From positions 1,240,001 to 1,304,000 of the forward strand of contig NZ_CP023564.1 of NCBI RefSeq assembly GCF_002407065.1: a stretch of DNA of 64,000 bases, given 5' to 3'. The notes under the pieces are model-generated. The model was not told where the DNA came from. It was given only the letters and a program-made list of their open reading frames with translations, and ran no database searches. A program made the position numbers and the translations under genes. This document shows positions 9,156 to 19,732 of the stretch, one piece after another; the first letter of the stretch is position 1; the number at the start of each line of letters is the position of its first letter. Origin of the DNA: Brachybacterium ginsengisoli. Lineage in GTDB: Bacteria; Actinomycetota; Actinomycetes; Actinomycetales; Dermabacteraceae.

Positions 9156-9180
9156 CGCGACCGGGACCGCGCCGGTCGCG
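9156..9180 (-). promoter_or_regulatory. Hairpin between phosphoketolase and acylphosphatase genes
   Basis: 9-bp perfect stem (9156-9164 with 9172-9180, 7-nt loop) ending next to the Shine-Dalgarno sequence of acyP. It could terminate the phosphoketolase mRNA or influence acyP translation; the sequence does not decide. Confidence 0.45.
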
Positions 9181-9257
9181 CGGTGGATGCACTGCTGTCC
9201 TCGAGCGCGGCAGTGCCCCGACCTGGTGCGCCCCGCGGCCAGAGCCGGGCAGGCGCG

Positions 9258-11720
9258 TCAGTCGTTGTCGCCGCCGGTGTCCTCCAGAGAGCCGGCCGGG
9301 GCGTCGCCGCCGTCCCCCCACTGCCACTGCGTGATCTCGGGCGCGTCCTCGCCGTGCTCATAGGCATGGGCCCGGCTGCGCAGTCGGGTGTCGACCATGC
9401 GCTGGCGCAGGCCCGCGTACCGCGTGCCGAGCCCCTCGACCCGGTCGATCACATCCATCACCAGGTGGTAGCGGTCCATGTCGTTGAGCATCAGCATGTC
9501 GAAGGGCGTGGTGGTGGTGCCCTCCTCCTTGTAGCCGCGCACGTGCAGGCGCGAGCCGCGGTCGTGGCGGTAGGCCAGGCGATGGATCAGCCACGGGTAG
9601 CCGTGGTAGGCGAAGACCACCGGCACGTCGGTCCCGAAGTACCCGTCGAAGGCCTGACGGGAGAGGCCGTGCGGATGCTCGGTGTCCTCCTGCAGGCGCA
9701 TCAGGTCCACCACGTTCACCACCCGCACGCGCAGGTCCGGGATCTCCTCGCGCAGGATCTGCGCCGCCGCGAGCACCTCGACGGTCGGGATGTCTCCCGC
9801 GCACGCGAGGACCACCTCCGGCTCCGTGCCGGGCTGCTCGGACCCCGCCCACTCCCAGATGCCGAGCCCTCGGGTGCAGTGGAGGATCGCCTCGTCCATG
9901 TCCAGCCAGTTCGGGTTCGGCTGCTTGCCCGCGACCACCACGTTCACGTACTGCTTCGAGCGCAGGCAGTGATCGACCGTGGACAGCAGCGTGTTCGCAT
10001 CCGGCGGGAGGTAGACCCGCACGATCTCCGCCTTCTTGTTGACCATGTGATCGATGAAGCCCGGGTCCTGGTGCGAGAAGCCGTTGTGGTCCTGCCGCCA
10101 CACGTGCGAGCTCAGCAGGTAGTTCAGCGAGGCGATCGGTCGGCGCCACTCGAGCTCACCCGTCACCTTCAGCCACTTCGCGTGCTGGTTGACCATCGAG
10201 TCGACGATGTGGATGAACGCCTCGTAGGAGGAGAACAGGCCATGCCGCCCGGTGAGCAGGTACCCCTCGAGCCAGCCCTGGCACTGGTGCTCGGAGAGCA
10301 TCTCCATCACCCGCCCGGCGCGGGCCAGGTTCTCGCTGCGGTCGTGCTCCTCGAAGTCGGCGTTCCACTGCTTGGCGGTGGTCTCGTAGACCGCCTGCAG
10401 GCGGTTCGAGGCGGTCTCGTCGGGACCGAAGATCCGGAAGGTGCTCGGGTTGTCCCGCACGACGTCGCGCAGCCAGGTGCCCAGCTGCTTCGTGGGCTCG
10501 TCGACGCTGCCGCCCGGGCCGGGGACGTCCACGGCGTAGTCGCGGAAGTCCGGCAGGCGCAGCGGTTCGAGCACGGAGCCGCCGTTGGTCGAGGGGTTCG
10601 CGGACATCCGCAGCTCACCGCCCGGAGCGGTGGCGGCGATGTCCTCGTGGAGCCTGCCCTCCTCGTCGAACAGCTCCTCCGCGCGGTACGAGCGCAACCA
10701 GGTCTCGAGGTCCGCGAGATGCTCGTCGGTGTCCCGGGCGCTGGACAGCGGCACCTGATGGGAGCGCCAGGAGCCCTCGGTCTGCTGGCCGTCGATCGTC
10801 TCCGGTCCGGTCCAGCCCTTCGGGGTGCGCAGCACGATCATCGGCCAGGCGGGGCGCTCGGTCTCGCGTCCCGCGGCGGCGTCCTCCGCGGCGCCCCGTT
10901 TGATCTCCGCGATCTGGTCCAGCGCCTCGTCCAGCACCTGGGCGAAGCGGCGGTGGATCTCCAGCGGGTCCTCGTCGTCGAACCCGCCGGTGAAGAACAG
11001 CGGGGTGTGGCCGTATCCGCGCAGGAGAGCATCGAGCTCTTCCTGCCCGATGCGCGCGAGCACGGTGGGGTTGGCGATCTTGTAGCCGTTCAGGTGCAGG
11101 ATCGGGAGCACCACGCCGTCCTGCTGAGGATTGGCGAACTTGTTGGAGTGCCACGAGGTGGCCAGCGGCCCGGTCTCCGCCTCACCGTCGCCGATCACCG
11201 TGAAGGCGATCTGGTCGGGGCTGTCGAACATGGCACCGTAGGCGTGGGAGAGGGCGTAGCCGAGCTCCCCGCCCTCGTGGATGGAGCCCGGGGTCTCCGG
11301 TGCCACGTGGGAGGGGATCCCGCCGGGGAAGGAGAACTGGGTGAACAGCCGCTTCAGCCCCGCCTCGTCCTCGCTCACCGCGGGGTACACCTCCGAGTAC
11401 GTGCCCTCGAGATAGGTGGAGGCGACCAGGCCCGGGCCGCCGTGCCCCGGGCCGGTGATGTACATGGCCCTCAGCGCCCGCTCGCGGATCGCCCGATTGG
11501 CGTGGGCGTACAGGAAGGTCAGCCCTGGGGTGGTGCCCCAGTGGCCGAGCAGACGCGGCTTGACGTCCTCGCGCTCCAGCGGCCGGCGCAGCAGCGGGTT
11601 GTCCTTGAGGTAGATCTGCCCCACGGAGAGGTAGTTCGCGGCGCGCCACCAGGCATCGATCGCCCGGAGCTCGGCCTCGTCGGGGGCCTCGGGGGAGGAG
11701 AGCGGCCAGGGTGAGGTCAT
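9258..11720 (-). CDS. xfp: Phosphoketolase (xylulose-5-phosphate/fructose-6-phosphate)
   Basis: 820 residues, full family length. A thiamine-diphosphate enzyme that splits xylulose 5-P (and often fructose 6-P) with phosphate into acetyl phosphate plus glyceraldehyde 3-P or erythrose 4-P; cytoplasmic. Seen: [15 protein letters not shown] near the N-terminus, GHWGTTPGL, the ThDP/Mg region [19 protein letters not shown] (about 180) and [11 protein letters not shown] in the C-terminal half. GGAAGG lies before the ATG. Upstream is an unusual pair of CCTGCAGG palindromes. The acylphosphatase gene follows. It gives the cell a bypass from pentose phosphates to acetyl phosphate. Confidence 0.96.
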   Translation of the reverse strand: MTSPWPLSSPEAPDEAELRAIDAWWRAANYLSVGQIYLKDNPLLRRPLEREDVKPRLLGHWGTTPGLTFLYAHANRAIRERALRAMYITGPGHGGPGLVASTYLEGTYSEVYPAVSEDEAGLKRLFTQFSFPGGIPSHVAPETPGSIHEGGELGYALSHAYGAMFDSPDQIAFTVIGDGEAETGPLATSWHSNKFANPQQDGVVLPILHLNGYKIANPTVLARIGQEELDALLRGYGHTPLFFTGGFDDEDPLEIHRRFAQVLDEALDQIAEIKRGAAEDAAAGRETERPAWPMIVLRTPKGWTGPETIDGQQTEGSWRSHQVPLSSARDTDEHLADLETWLRSYRAEELFDEEGRLHEDIAATAPGGELRMSANPSTNGGSVLEPLRLPDFRDYAVDVPGPGGSVDEPTKQLGTWLRDVVRDNPSTFRIFGPDETASNRLQAVYETTAKQWNADFEEHDRSENLARAGRVMEMLSEHQCQGWLEGYLLTGRHGLFSSYEAFIHIVDSMVNQHAKWLKVTGELEWRRPIASLNYLLSSHVWRQDHNGFSHQDPGFIDHMVNKKAEIVRVYLPPDANTLLSTVDHCLRSKQYVNVVVAGKQPNPNWLDMDEAILHCTRGLGIWEWAGSEQPGTEPEVVLACAGDIPTVEVLAAAQILREEIPDLRVRVVNVVDLMRLQEDTEHPHGLSRQAFDGYFGTDVPVVFAYHGYPWLIHRLAYRHDRGSRLHVRGYKEEGTTTTPFDMLMLNDMDRYHLVMDVIDRVEGLGTRYAGLRQRMVDTRLRSRAHAYEHGEDAPEITQWQWGDGGDAPAGSLEDTGGDND

Positions 11721-11748
11721 CGGGGTGCACCTTCCGGGAGTCGGGACG

Positions 11749-11768
11749 CCTGCAGGAATCCCTGCAGG
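11749..11768. promoter_or_regulatory. Twin CCTGCAGG palindromes upstream of xfp
   Basis: Two copies of the 8-bp palindrome CCTGCAGG (11749-11756 and 11761-11768), centres 12 bp apart, lie 29-48 bp upstream of the phosphoketolase start. They could be an operator; the same bases can also fold as a short hairpin. No regulator gene is adjacent. Confidence 0.35.
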
Positions 11769-11853
11769 GTCGTCACCTCCACCGTAGGGCCGCAGGCGCG
11801 GCGCGGGAAGGGACTGTCGGTCGCCGGCCTGACCGCCCGGTCCGAGCGCGTCC

Positions 11854-13026
11854 TCAGCGCTCGGCGATCACCGGGTCGCCGGCCGCGTCGCGGTGCATGA
11901 CCTCGCGGCCGGCCTGCCACACGCGCAGCGTCCGGTTCCGCACGTCCAGCGGGTCGCCCTCCCACAGCACGAGGTCCGCCTCCTTGCCCTCGGCCAGCGA
12001 CCCGAGGCGGTCGGCGACGCCGAGCACCTCGGCCGGGTTCAGCGTGATCGCCTGGAGGGCGTCGGCCGGAGCCATGCCGTGCTTCACGGCGAGAGCCGCC
12101 TGGTCGACGAGGAACTCGATCGGCACGACCGGATGGTCGGTGATGATCGAGACCTTCACGCCTGCGGCGGTGAGGAGGCCGGGCGCCTTCGGGGTGCGGT
12201 GGCGCACCTCCACCTTGGACCGCGAGACGATCAGCGGACCGTAGAGCACGGGCACCCCGGCGGCGGCGATCCGATCGGCGATCAGGTACGACTCCGTGCC
12301 ATGGTCCAGCACGAGCTCGTAGCCGAACTCCTCGGCCAGGCGCAGGGCGGTGGCGATGTCGTCGGCCCGATGGGAGTGCTGGCGCCACGGGATCTCGCGC
12401 TCGAGGACCCGGGTGAGCGCCTCGGAGACCAGATCGGCGTCCCGCTCGTCGGCCGGCTTCGCGGACCATGCTCGTGCCTTCGCGAACGCCTGACGGATGG
12501 TGAGCGCGACGCCGAGCCGGGTGGACGGGGTCTGCTTGCGCTCGCCGTAGACCCGCTTGGGGTTCTCGCCGAGCGCCGCCTTGAGGCCGGAGGGGCTGCG
12601 CAGCACCATCTCGTCCACGACCCGGCCGTGGGTGCGGATCGCGACCGCCAGGCCGCCGATCGGGTTGCCGGAGCCCGGGTTGACGTTCACCGCGGTGATG
12701 CCGCCGATGATCGCGTCGTCGAAGCCCACCTCGACAGGGTTGATCGCGTCGATCGCCCGCGCCGCGGCCATCACCGGGTCGGTCATCTCGTTGGTGTCCT
12801 GACCGGCCCAGCCCTCGCCCTCCTCCCAGACCCCGAGGTGCACATGGGCGTCGATGAAGCCCGGCAGCAGCCAGCCGCCTTCCGCGTCGACGACCTCCGC
12901 CTCCGCCGGGATCTCCAGGTCCGGGCCGAGACCGGTGATCCTGCCGTCCTCCAGCAGGACGGTGCCGTCGAAGGGCTCCGCCTCGATCGGGACGACGTGG
13001 GCGTGGGTGATGGCGGTGAGTGTCAT
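11854..13026 (-). CDS. Imidazolonepropionase-like metal-dependent amidohydrolase
   Basis: 390 residues from ATG 13026. Amidohydrolase superfamily: an N-terminal beta piece, then [11 protein letters not shown] with the HxH metal ligands (about 60-66), HSHRADDI and LDHGTESY as later His ligands, and IITDHPVVP with the catalytic Asp. The C-terminal [19 protein letters not shown] is standard for the family. The subclass related to imidazolonepropionase includes peptide and isoaspartyl hydrolases, so the substrate is not predictable. Its 5' end faces the divergent PPK2 gene across about 130 bp. Confidence 0.85.
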   Translation of the reverse strand: MTLTAITHAHVVPIEAEPFDGTVLLEDGRITGLGPDLEIPAEAEVVDAEGGWLLPGFIDAHVHLGVWEEGEGWAGQDTNEMTDPVMAAARAIDAINPVEVGFDDAIIGGITAVNVNPGSGNPIGGLAVAIRTHGRVVDEMVLRSPSGLKAALGENPKRVYGERKQTPSTRLGVALTIRQAFAKARAWSAKPADERDADLVSEALTRVLEREIPWRQHSHRADDIATALRLAEEFGYELVLDHGTESYLIADRIAAAGVPVLYGPLIVSRSKVEVRHRTPKAPGLLTAAGVKVSIITDHPVVPIEFLVDQAALAVKHGMAPADALQAITLNPAEVLGVADRLGSLAEGKEADLVLWEGDPLDVRNRTLRVWQAGREVMHRDAAGDPVIAER

Positions 13027-13143
13027 GACCTGACAGTCCAGCGCGCAGGCGGCGGAGTCAAATCGCGCCCCCGCCGGCGCGCGGCGGCCCGAAGCCCGGC
13101 CCGAAGTCCGGCGCGAAGCTCGGCGGACCACCCGGCACCGGGC

Positions 13144-13149
13144 TACTCT
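13144..13149 (+). promoter_or_regulatory. Putative leaderless -10 box of ppk2 (TACTCT)
   Basis: TACTCT is followed by 6 nt and the ATG; there is no Shine-Dalgarno sequence between them. This geometry is that of leaderless actinobacterial mRNAs. Confidence 0.55.
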
Positions 13150-13155
13150 GCCCCC

Positions 13156-14046
13156 ATGTCGAAGAAGCCGAAGTCCTCCAAGAAGTCGAAGCAGGCCGAG
13201 CCCGAGGCGCCCCGGGGCTTCCTGATCGAGTCCGGGTGGAAGGGCGAGGTCACCGACCTCGACCCGCAGGCGACCCCCGGCTTCGCAGGGAAGAAGGACG
13301 ACGGCAAGGAGCTGCTGGCCGCGCGGGACACCGCGCTGGACGAGCTGCAGGAGCGCCTCTACGCCGCGAACCACGGCCGCGCCGACGGCAGGTCCGTGCT
13401 GCTGGTCGTGCAGGGCATGGACACCTCCGGCAAGGGCGGGATCATGCGCCACGTGGTGGGCAGCGTGGACCCGCAGGGCGTGGACATCGCCGCGTTCAAG
13501 ACCCCGACCCCGGCGGAGAAGCGCCACGACTTCCTGTGGCGGATCCGCAAGCGGGTGCCGGCGCCGGGCATCATCGGGGTCTTCGACCGCTCCCACTACG
13601 AGGACGTGCTGATCCACCGGGTGCATGGCTGGGCTGACGCCCAGGAGATCCGCAAGCGCTGCACGGCGATCAACGCCTTCGAGCGCGAGCTCACCGAGGC
13701 CGGCACCGTGATCGTCAAGGTGATGCTCCACATCTCCCGCCAGGAGCAGGGGGAGCGGCTGACCGAGCGGCTCGAGCGGCCGGACAAGCACTGGAAGTTC
13801 AACCCGGGCGACGTCGACGAGCGCCAGCACTGGGACGCGTACATGGACGCGTACTCCCGGGCGCTGCGGGCCACCTCGACCGTGGGCGCCCCCTGGACCG
13901 TGGTGCCCGCCGACCGCAAGTGGTACGCCCGCATCGCCGTGCAGCAGCTCCTGCTCGACGCGCTCGAGGGGATCGATCCGCAGTGGCCCGCGGCGGACTT
14001 CGACGTCGACGAGCAGCTCGAGCGCCTGCACGACACGATGGACTGA
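13156..14046 (+). CDS. ppk2: Polyphosphate kinase 2 family protein
   Basis: 296 residues from ATG 13156. Cytoplasmic enzyme that moves phosphate between polyphosphate and nucleotides. Seen: Walker A-like GMDTSGKGG at 87-95, Walker B/lid region FDRSHYEDVLIHRVHG, and RPDKHWKFNPGDVDERQHWDAYMDAY, all diagnostic of PPK2. The single domain with an N-terminal Lys-rich tail (about 15 residues) fits class I PPK2. Which nucleotide is used is not clear from sequence. A leaderless -10 box precedes it. Confidence 0.92.
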   Translation: MSKKPKSSKKSKQAEPEAPRGFLIESGWKGEVTDLDPQATPGFAGKKDDGKELLAARDTALDELQERLYAANHGRADGRSVLLVVQGMDTSGKGGIMRHVVGSVDPQGVDIAAFKTPTPAEKRHDFLWRIRKRVPAPGIIGVFDRSHYEDVLIHRVHGWADAQEIRKRCTAINAFERELTEAGTVIVKVMLHISRQEQGERLTERLERPDKHWKFNPGDVDERQHWDAYMDAYSRALRATSTVGAPWTVVPADRKWYARIAVQQLLLDALEGIDPQWPAADFDVDEQLERLHDTMD

Positions 14047-14085
14047 GCACCGCTCCGGGCGGCAGGACGCCTCCCAGAGACCAGG

Positions 14086-14114
14086 TTGTGTCGTTCAGCT
14101 CGGGGGATGATGAT
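14086..14114 (+). promoter_or_regulatory. Putative tpx promoter (TTGTGT-17-GATGAT)
   Basis: TTGTGT at 14086-14091 and GATGAT at 14109-14114 are separated by 17 nt; GGAGGC (6 nt) then leads to the tpx ATG. The GGAGG is too close to the ATG for a normal ribosome site, so the mRNA may be leaderless. Confidence 0.5.
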
Positions 14115-14120
14115 GGAGGC

Positions 14121-14618
14121 ATGGCTTCCATCACCTTCCAGAACACTCCCGTCACCACCGCCGGAGAGCTCCCCGCACAGGGGTCCGCCCTGCCGGCCTT
14201 CGAGCTCGTCGGCCAGGACCTGGCTCCCGTCGCCAGCGCCCACCTCGCCGGCAGGCGCGTGGTGCTGAACATCTTCCCGTCGCTGGACACCGGCACCTGC
14301 GCGATGAGCGTGCGGAAGTTCAACGAGATCGCCGCCGGCCTCGAGAACACCGTCGTCGTCTGCGTCTCGAAGGACCTGCCCTTCGCCCAGGCCCGCTTCT
14401 GCGGCGCCGAGGGCATCGAGAACGTCGTCGCCGGCTCCGCCTTCCGCTCCTCCTTCGGCGAGGATCTCGGCGTGACCATGCAAGACGGTCCGCTGGCCGG
14501 CCTGCTCTCCCGCGCCGTGGTGATCACCGACGCCGACGGCAAGGTCGTCTACACCCAGCAGGTCGCCGAGGTCACCGAGGAGCCCGACTACGACGCCGCC
14601 CAGGCCGCACTGGCCTGA
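14121..14618 (+). CDS. tpx: Thiol peroxidase (Tpx, peroxiredoxin)
   Basis: 165 residues. Reduces H2O2 and alkyl hydroperoxides using thioredoxin; cytoplasmic. Seen: the peroxidatic Cys60 in SLDTGTCAMSVRKF, the resolving Cys94 in ARFCGAEG, and the conserved RAVVITDADGKVVY strand. Both cysteines in Tpx spacing make this an atypical two-Cys peroxiredoxin. Length matches the family. A promoter is visible directly upstream, so it is probably transcribed alone. Confidence 0.96.
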   Translation: MASITFQNTPVTTAGELPAQGSALPAFELVGQDLAPVASAHLAGRRVVLNIFPSLDTGTCAMSVRKFNEIAAGLENTVVVCVSKDLPFAQARFCGAEGIENVVAGSAFRSSFGEDLGVTMQDGPLAGLLSRAVVITDADGKVVYTQQVAEVTEEPDYDAAQAALA

Positions 14619-14723
14619 TCCGCGCAGGTCGTCCGGCGTCGGCGCCCCGATCGCGTCGGCGCTCGCCGGCCCCGTGCCCGAATCGGGGCGGCATCTGCCG
14701 ATCTCCGGACTTGGCGACAAGGA

Positions 14724-14799
14724 TGGTCGACTGCTGGCGGCTCAGCGATGTCTATGCCGATATCGCCGTACTCATCGCCCTGACGCCAGTAGTCGACCA
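14724..14799. repeat. Long nested inverted repeat (76 nt)
   Basis: Arms 14724-14739 and 14784-14799 are 16 bp and match except for one position, which would be a G-U pair in RNA. Inside, TCAG pairs with CTGA and CGATG with CATCG, leaving a ~22-nt loop that itself contains the palindrome CGATATCG. It could be a structured RNA, a REP-like element or a protein site. It is not placed like a simple terminator, because it lies about 105 bp after tpx and has no T run. Confidence 0.6.
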
Positions 14800-14818
14800 G
14801 CTGTGGCCCGAGGCATCC

Positions 14819-14985
14819 CTGGCCGGGCCGTGGCCACCCCCGGGCCGCCCGACCGCCCGGGCCGCCGGACCGCCCCTGCCGCCCTGCCGCCCGAGCCGTC
14901 CGAGCCGCTCGGGCCGCCTGGACCGGCCCTGGACCGGCCCGCAGAGCCTCTGCACGGCCCGTGGCCACTCCTGGCCGGCCTGCAC
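14819..14985. repeat. Low-complexity GC-rich repeat block
   Basis: An almost pure C/G tract of degenerate CCGCCC, GAGCCG and GGACCGGCC units; two adjacent copies of CTGGACCGGCC-like sequence are near 14927-14945. Borders are approximate. Confidence 0.4.
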
Positions 14986-15005
14986 GACCCCCTCGAGGAG
15001 GAGCG

Positions 15006-15386
15006 ATGACCGCGCTGAGGATCGACCTGGTCCGCGTGCACGACGTCCTGGACGACGACGGCTCCGACCCCGCCGAGCATCGGGTCCTGGTGGACCGGCT
15101 GTGGCCCCGCGGCATCCGGAAGGAGCGCCTGCAGCACGACGAGTGGGCCAAGGAGGCCGCCCCCAGCACCGACCTGCGCAAGGCCTTCCACGGCGGCGAG
15201 CTCGACGTCGAGGAGTTCGCCGAGCACTACCGCCGTGAGCTCGAGCGCTCGGGTGCGGCGCAGACCCTGCGCGAGAGCGCGCTGGACGCCGGGGCCACCC
15301 GCCTCGTGCTGCTCTTCGCCGCCAAGGACATCGAGCACAACCACGCCCAGGTGCTCCGCGACGCCGTCGCCGAGGCGGGCCGCTGA
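15006..15386 (+). CDS. DUF488 family protein
   Basis: 126 residues. The segment HRVLVDRLWPRGIRKERLQHDEWAKEAAPSTDLRKAF and the end LVLLFAAKDIEHNHAQVLRD are typical of DUF488 (YeaO-like) proteins, small cytoplasmic proteins of unknown function. Starts at ATG 15006 with GAGGAGGAG in front; the preceding reading is open but lies in low-complexity DNA. Followed 70 bp later by a TSUP exporter on the same strand. Confidence 0.9.
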   Translation: MTALRIDLVRVHDVLDDDGSDPAEHRVLVDRLWPRGIRKERLQHDEWAKEAAPSTDLRKAFHGGELDVEEFAEHYRRELERSGAAQTLRESALDAGATRLVLLFAAKDIEHNHAQVLRDAVAEAGR

Positions 15387-15456
15387 GAGCATTCCTGCCG
15401 CCCGAGCGGCGGCCCGTCGCCCGCGCAGGTCCTCCTCGTGGGTACAGTCGACGCTC

Positions 15457-16347
15457 GTGGAACCCGTCTCGCTGATCGTCCTGCTGGCCATGGGAACCCT
15501 CGCCGGCGCCATCAACGCCGCCGTGGGCTCGGGGTCGCTGCTGACCCTGCCGGTGCTGCTCGCGCTCGGGATCCCGCCGGGCGTCGCGGTGCGCACCAAC
15601 ACCATCGGGATCCTGTTCTCGACCTTCGGCTCCGTCTACGGCTACCGCCGCGAGATCGCCGAGGAGAAGGGCAACCTGGGCCCGCTCATGGCCGTCACCG
15701 CGGTGTGCGCCACCGCCGGGGCGCTCCTGCTGCTCGCCTCCCCGGGAGCGGCGCTCGACGTGATCGTCCCGATCCTGATCGTGTTCGCCCTGGTCATGGT
15801 GATCTTCCAGAAGCGGATCACCGCAGCGATCCGCGCCGGCGCCGAGCGCCGCGCGGCACGGCGGGGCGGCGCCGGCTCCCCGGCGACCGACGGCACCGAT
15901 CCCTCTGCGGCCGTCAGCCCGGGCGATGACCTGTCCTCCGCCGCGAGCATCGCATCGGCGCCCACCCCGGCCCGCAGCCCGTACCGCTCACCCGCCCTCA
16001 TCGGCACGATGGGCGCCGCCTCGATCTACGGGGGCTACTTCACCGCCGCCCAGGGCATCCTCTACCTCGGCGTGCTCGGGACCTTCACCGGCCGGTCGAT
16101 GAAGGCGGTCAACAGCGTCAAGAACCTGATGAGCCTGATCGTGAACCTGGCCGCCGCGAGCGTGTACCTCGTCGCGCACTTCGTGCTGAGGGTCGAGATC
16201 GTCTGGCTCGCGACCGCCGCGATCGCGGTCGGTGCGCTGGTCGGCGGCTACTTCGGCGCGCACCTGGCCAAGAAGATGCCGGAGTGGCTGCTGCGGGGGA
16301 TCATCGTCGTCGTCGCCCTGTTCGCGCTGGTGCGCCAGGTGCTCTGA
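15457..16347 (+). CDS. TSUP family exporter (TauE/SafE type)
   Basis: 296 residues from GTG 15457. Membrane protein with two repeats of about four TM helices: TLAGAINAAVGSGSLLTLPVLLALGIPPGVAVRTN (first repeat) and ASIYGGYFTAAQGILYLGVLGTF (second repeat), both typical of the sulfite exporter TauE/SafE family. A ~45-residue hydrophilic Arg/Ala/Ser-rich linker (about 126-175) separates the halves and should be cytoplasmic. The cargo is probably a small organosulfur or carboxylate anion, but that is only family knowledge. A TACAGT hexamer 8 nt before the GTG may be a -10 box. Confidence 0.88.
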   Translation: MEPVSLIVLLAMGTLAGAINAAVGSGSLLTLPVLLALGIPPGVAVRTNTIGILFSTFGSVYGYRREIAEEKGNLGPLMAVTAVCATAGALLLLASPGAALDVIVPILIVFALVMVIFQKRITAAIRAGAERRAARRGGAGSPATDGTDPSAAVSPGDDLSSAASIASAPTPARSPYRSPALIGTMGAASIYGGYFTAAQGILYLGVLGTFTGRSMKAVNSVKNLMSLIVNLAAASVYLVAHFVLRVEIVWLATAAIAVGALVGGYFGAHLAKKMPEWLLRGIIVVVALFALVRQVL

Positions 16348-16356
16348 CCCCCGCGC

Positions 16357-17145
16357 TCAGCGCAGGAACGGCAGGGCGTGCTCGAGCACCGGCTCGGGCG
16401 GGAACAGGGTGCCGCCGTGGTCGCGCCCGGGCAGCGGGACGAACTCGGCATCGGGCATGAGCGCCGCCGCCCGCCGGGACTCCTCGACGCGGGGATGATC
16501 CTCGGTGCCCGCCATCCACAGCGCCGGGACGGTGCACTCCGCGAGCGCCTCCTCGGGAACGGCGCCGGTGGCGTCGGTGGCGGTCAGCAGGGCGGCGACG
16601 GCGAGCGGGTCCGCGGCGAGGAAGGCGGTGCGGGTGGCCCGGGCCCGTCGGCTCTCGACCTCGGGGCCGAGCCCCTGGCCGGTGCAGAAGGCCTCCATCC
16701 CGCCCTCGCGCACCGCGTCGATCACCTCGGGGAAGAACACGGCGTCCACCGCGCCGCGCTGGGCGGAGGCCGATCCGCCGAGGCTCACCAGCCGTGTCAC
16801 CCGGCCGGGGTGCTCCAGCGCCGCGGTCAGCGCGACGCGGGCACCGAGCGAGTACCCCATCAGGGCCGCCTGACCGATGCCCTCGGCGTCCAGCACCGCG
16901 AGCAGATCGGCGACGAACGCCTGCTGGGTGTAGGCCGACGGGTCGTGCGGCGTCCCGGACAGGCCGTGGCCCCGCTGGTCCAGGCGGATCACGGTGTGCT
17001 CGGCGGCGAGGGGCCCCAGGTATCCGAGACCCCGCCAGATCGCCCGGGACAGGACCGAGCCGTGCAGCAGCACCAGCGCAGGACCGTCGCCGGAGACGTC
17101 ATAGCGCAGGTCGATGCCGTCGACGGGGGAGGGGATGACGGGCAC
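16357..17145 (-). CDS. Alpha/beta hydrolase
   Basis: 262 residues from GTG 17145. Alpha/beta-hydrolase fold with LVLLHGS (oxyanion loop, about 24-30), DQRGHGLSG, nucleophile Ser99 in MGYSLGA, and a C-terminal His in GRDHGGTLF. This resembles 3-oxoadipate enol-lactonase and haloperoxidase-like esterases; the substrate is not predictable. GGAAGGA lies 5-11 nt upstream of the GTG. It is convergent with the TSUP gene (9-bp gap) and lies downstream of icd beyond two terminator-like hairpins, so it should have its own promoter. Confidence 0.88.
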   Translation of the reverse strand: MPVIPSPVDGIDLRYDVSGDGPALVLLHGSVLSRAIWRGLGYLGPLAAEHTVIRLDQRGHGLSGTPHDPSAYTQQAFVADLLAVLDAEGIGQAALMGYSLGARVALTAALEHPGRVTRLVSLGGSASAQRGAVDAVFFPEVIDAVREGGMEAFCTGQGLGPEVESRRARATRTAFLAADPLAVAALLTATDATGAVPEEALAECTVPALWMAGTEDHPRVEESRRAAALMPDAEFVPLPGRDHGGTLFPPEPVLEHALPFLR

Positions 17146-17241
17146 GAGGGTCCTTCCGGGGGCGAGAGGTTCTTCCGGTGAGAGACCCGCTGCGCGGGCG
17201 CGTGCACCGCGCTGCGAGGCGGGCTCCAGAGTACGCAGGAA

Positions 17242-17290
17242 CGCCGACGCCGGCCCGGTCCGCACGGGGCGGTCCGGACCGGCGTCGGCG
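17242..17290. terminator. Terminator-like hairpin 2 downstream of icd
   Basis: 22-bp arms (17242-17263 and 17269-17290) with two mismatches around a 5-nt loop. With the next hairpin it forms a tandem behind the IDH gene. Confidence 0.65.
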
Positions 17291-17297
17291 CGAGGAG

Positions 17298-17326
17298 GCT
17301 GAGGCGACCGGGCGGGTCGCCTCAGC
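17298..17326. terminator. Terminator hairpin 1 downstream of icd
   Basis: 12-bp perfect stem (17298-17309 with 17315-17326), loop GGGCG, starting 13 bp beyond the icd stop codon. Confidence 0.75.
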
Positions 17327-17338
17327 GAGGCGGCCGGG

Positions 17339-19582
<2,244 letters not shown>

Positions 19583-19600
19583 TCAGGTCGATGCGGAAAT

Positions 19601-19616
19601 GTCTTGACGTCAAGAC
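19601..19616. promoter_or_regulatory. Perfect 16-bp palindrome in the icd promoter
   Basis: GTCTTGACGTCAAGAC is fully self-complementary and lies 34-49 bp upstream of the icd ATG. It overlaps a possible minus-strand TAGTCT -10 hexamer. TTGA..TCAA half-sites are common for MarR-type dimers; the regulator is not in the window. Confidence 0.6.
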
Positions 19617-19732
19617 TAATCGAGGATCGGGCGGTGCCCCGCCCGTCGATCAGAACAAGTCCACGGTACGTGAGAAGCGCCTCTCGCGTCCCGTCTCGAC
19701 GGCGGCGTGGAATCCTCGCCGGCGCGGAACGC

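Larger units (their letters stand above)
14619..15005. other. 387-bp gene-free stretch with palindrome and C/G low-complexity block
   Basis: No supported gene. The left part holds a 76-nt nested inverted repeat (14724-14799). The right part (about 14819-14985) is built of repeated CCG/GGCC/GAGCCG units, with the short repeat GTGGCCAC near both of its ends. Short open frames here show no recognisable protein and no ribosome site. GAGGAGGAG at the far right belongs to the next gene. Confidence 0.6.

Noticed and set aside
8865-11714. 950-codon plus-strand open frame opposite phosphoketolase
   Set aside because: Antisense shadow of a full-length, recognisable phosphoketolase; no domain and no ribosome site.
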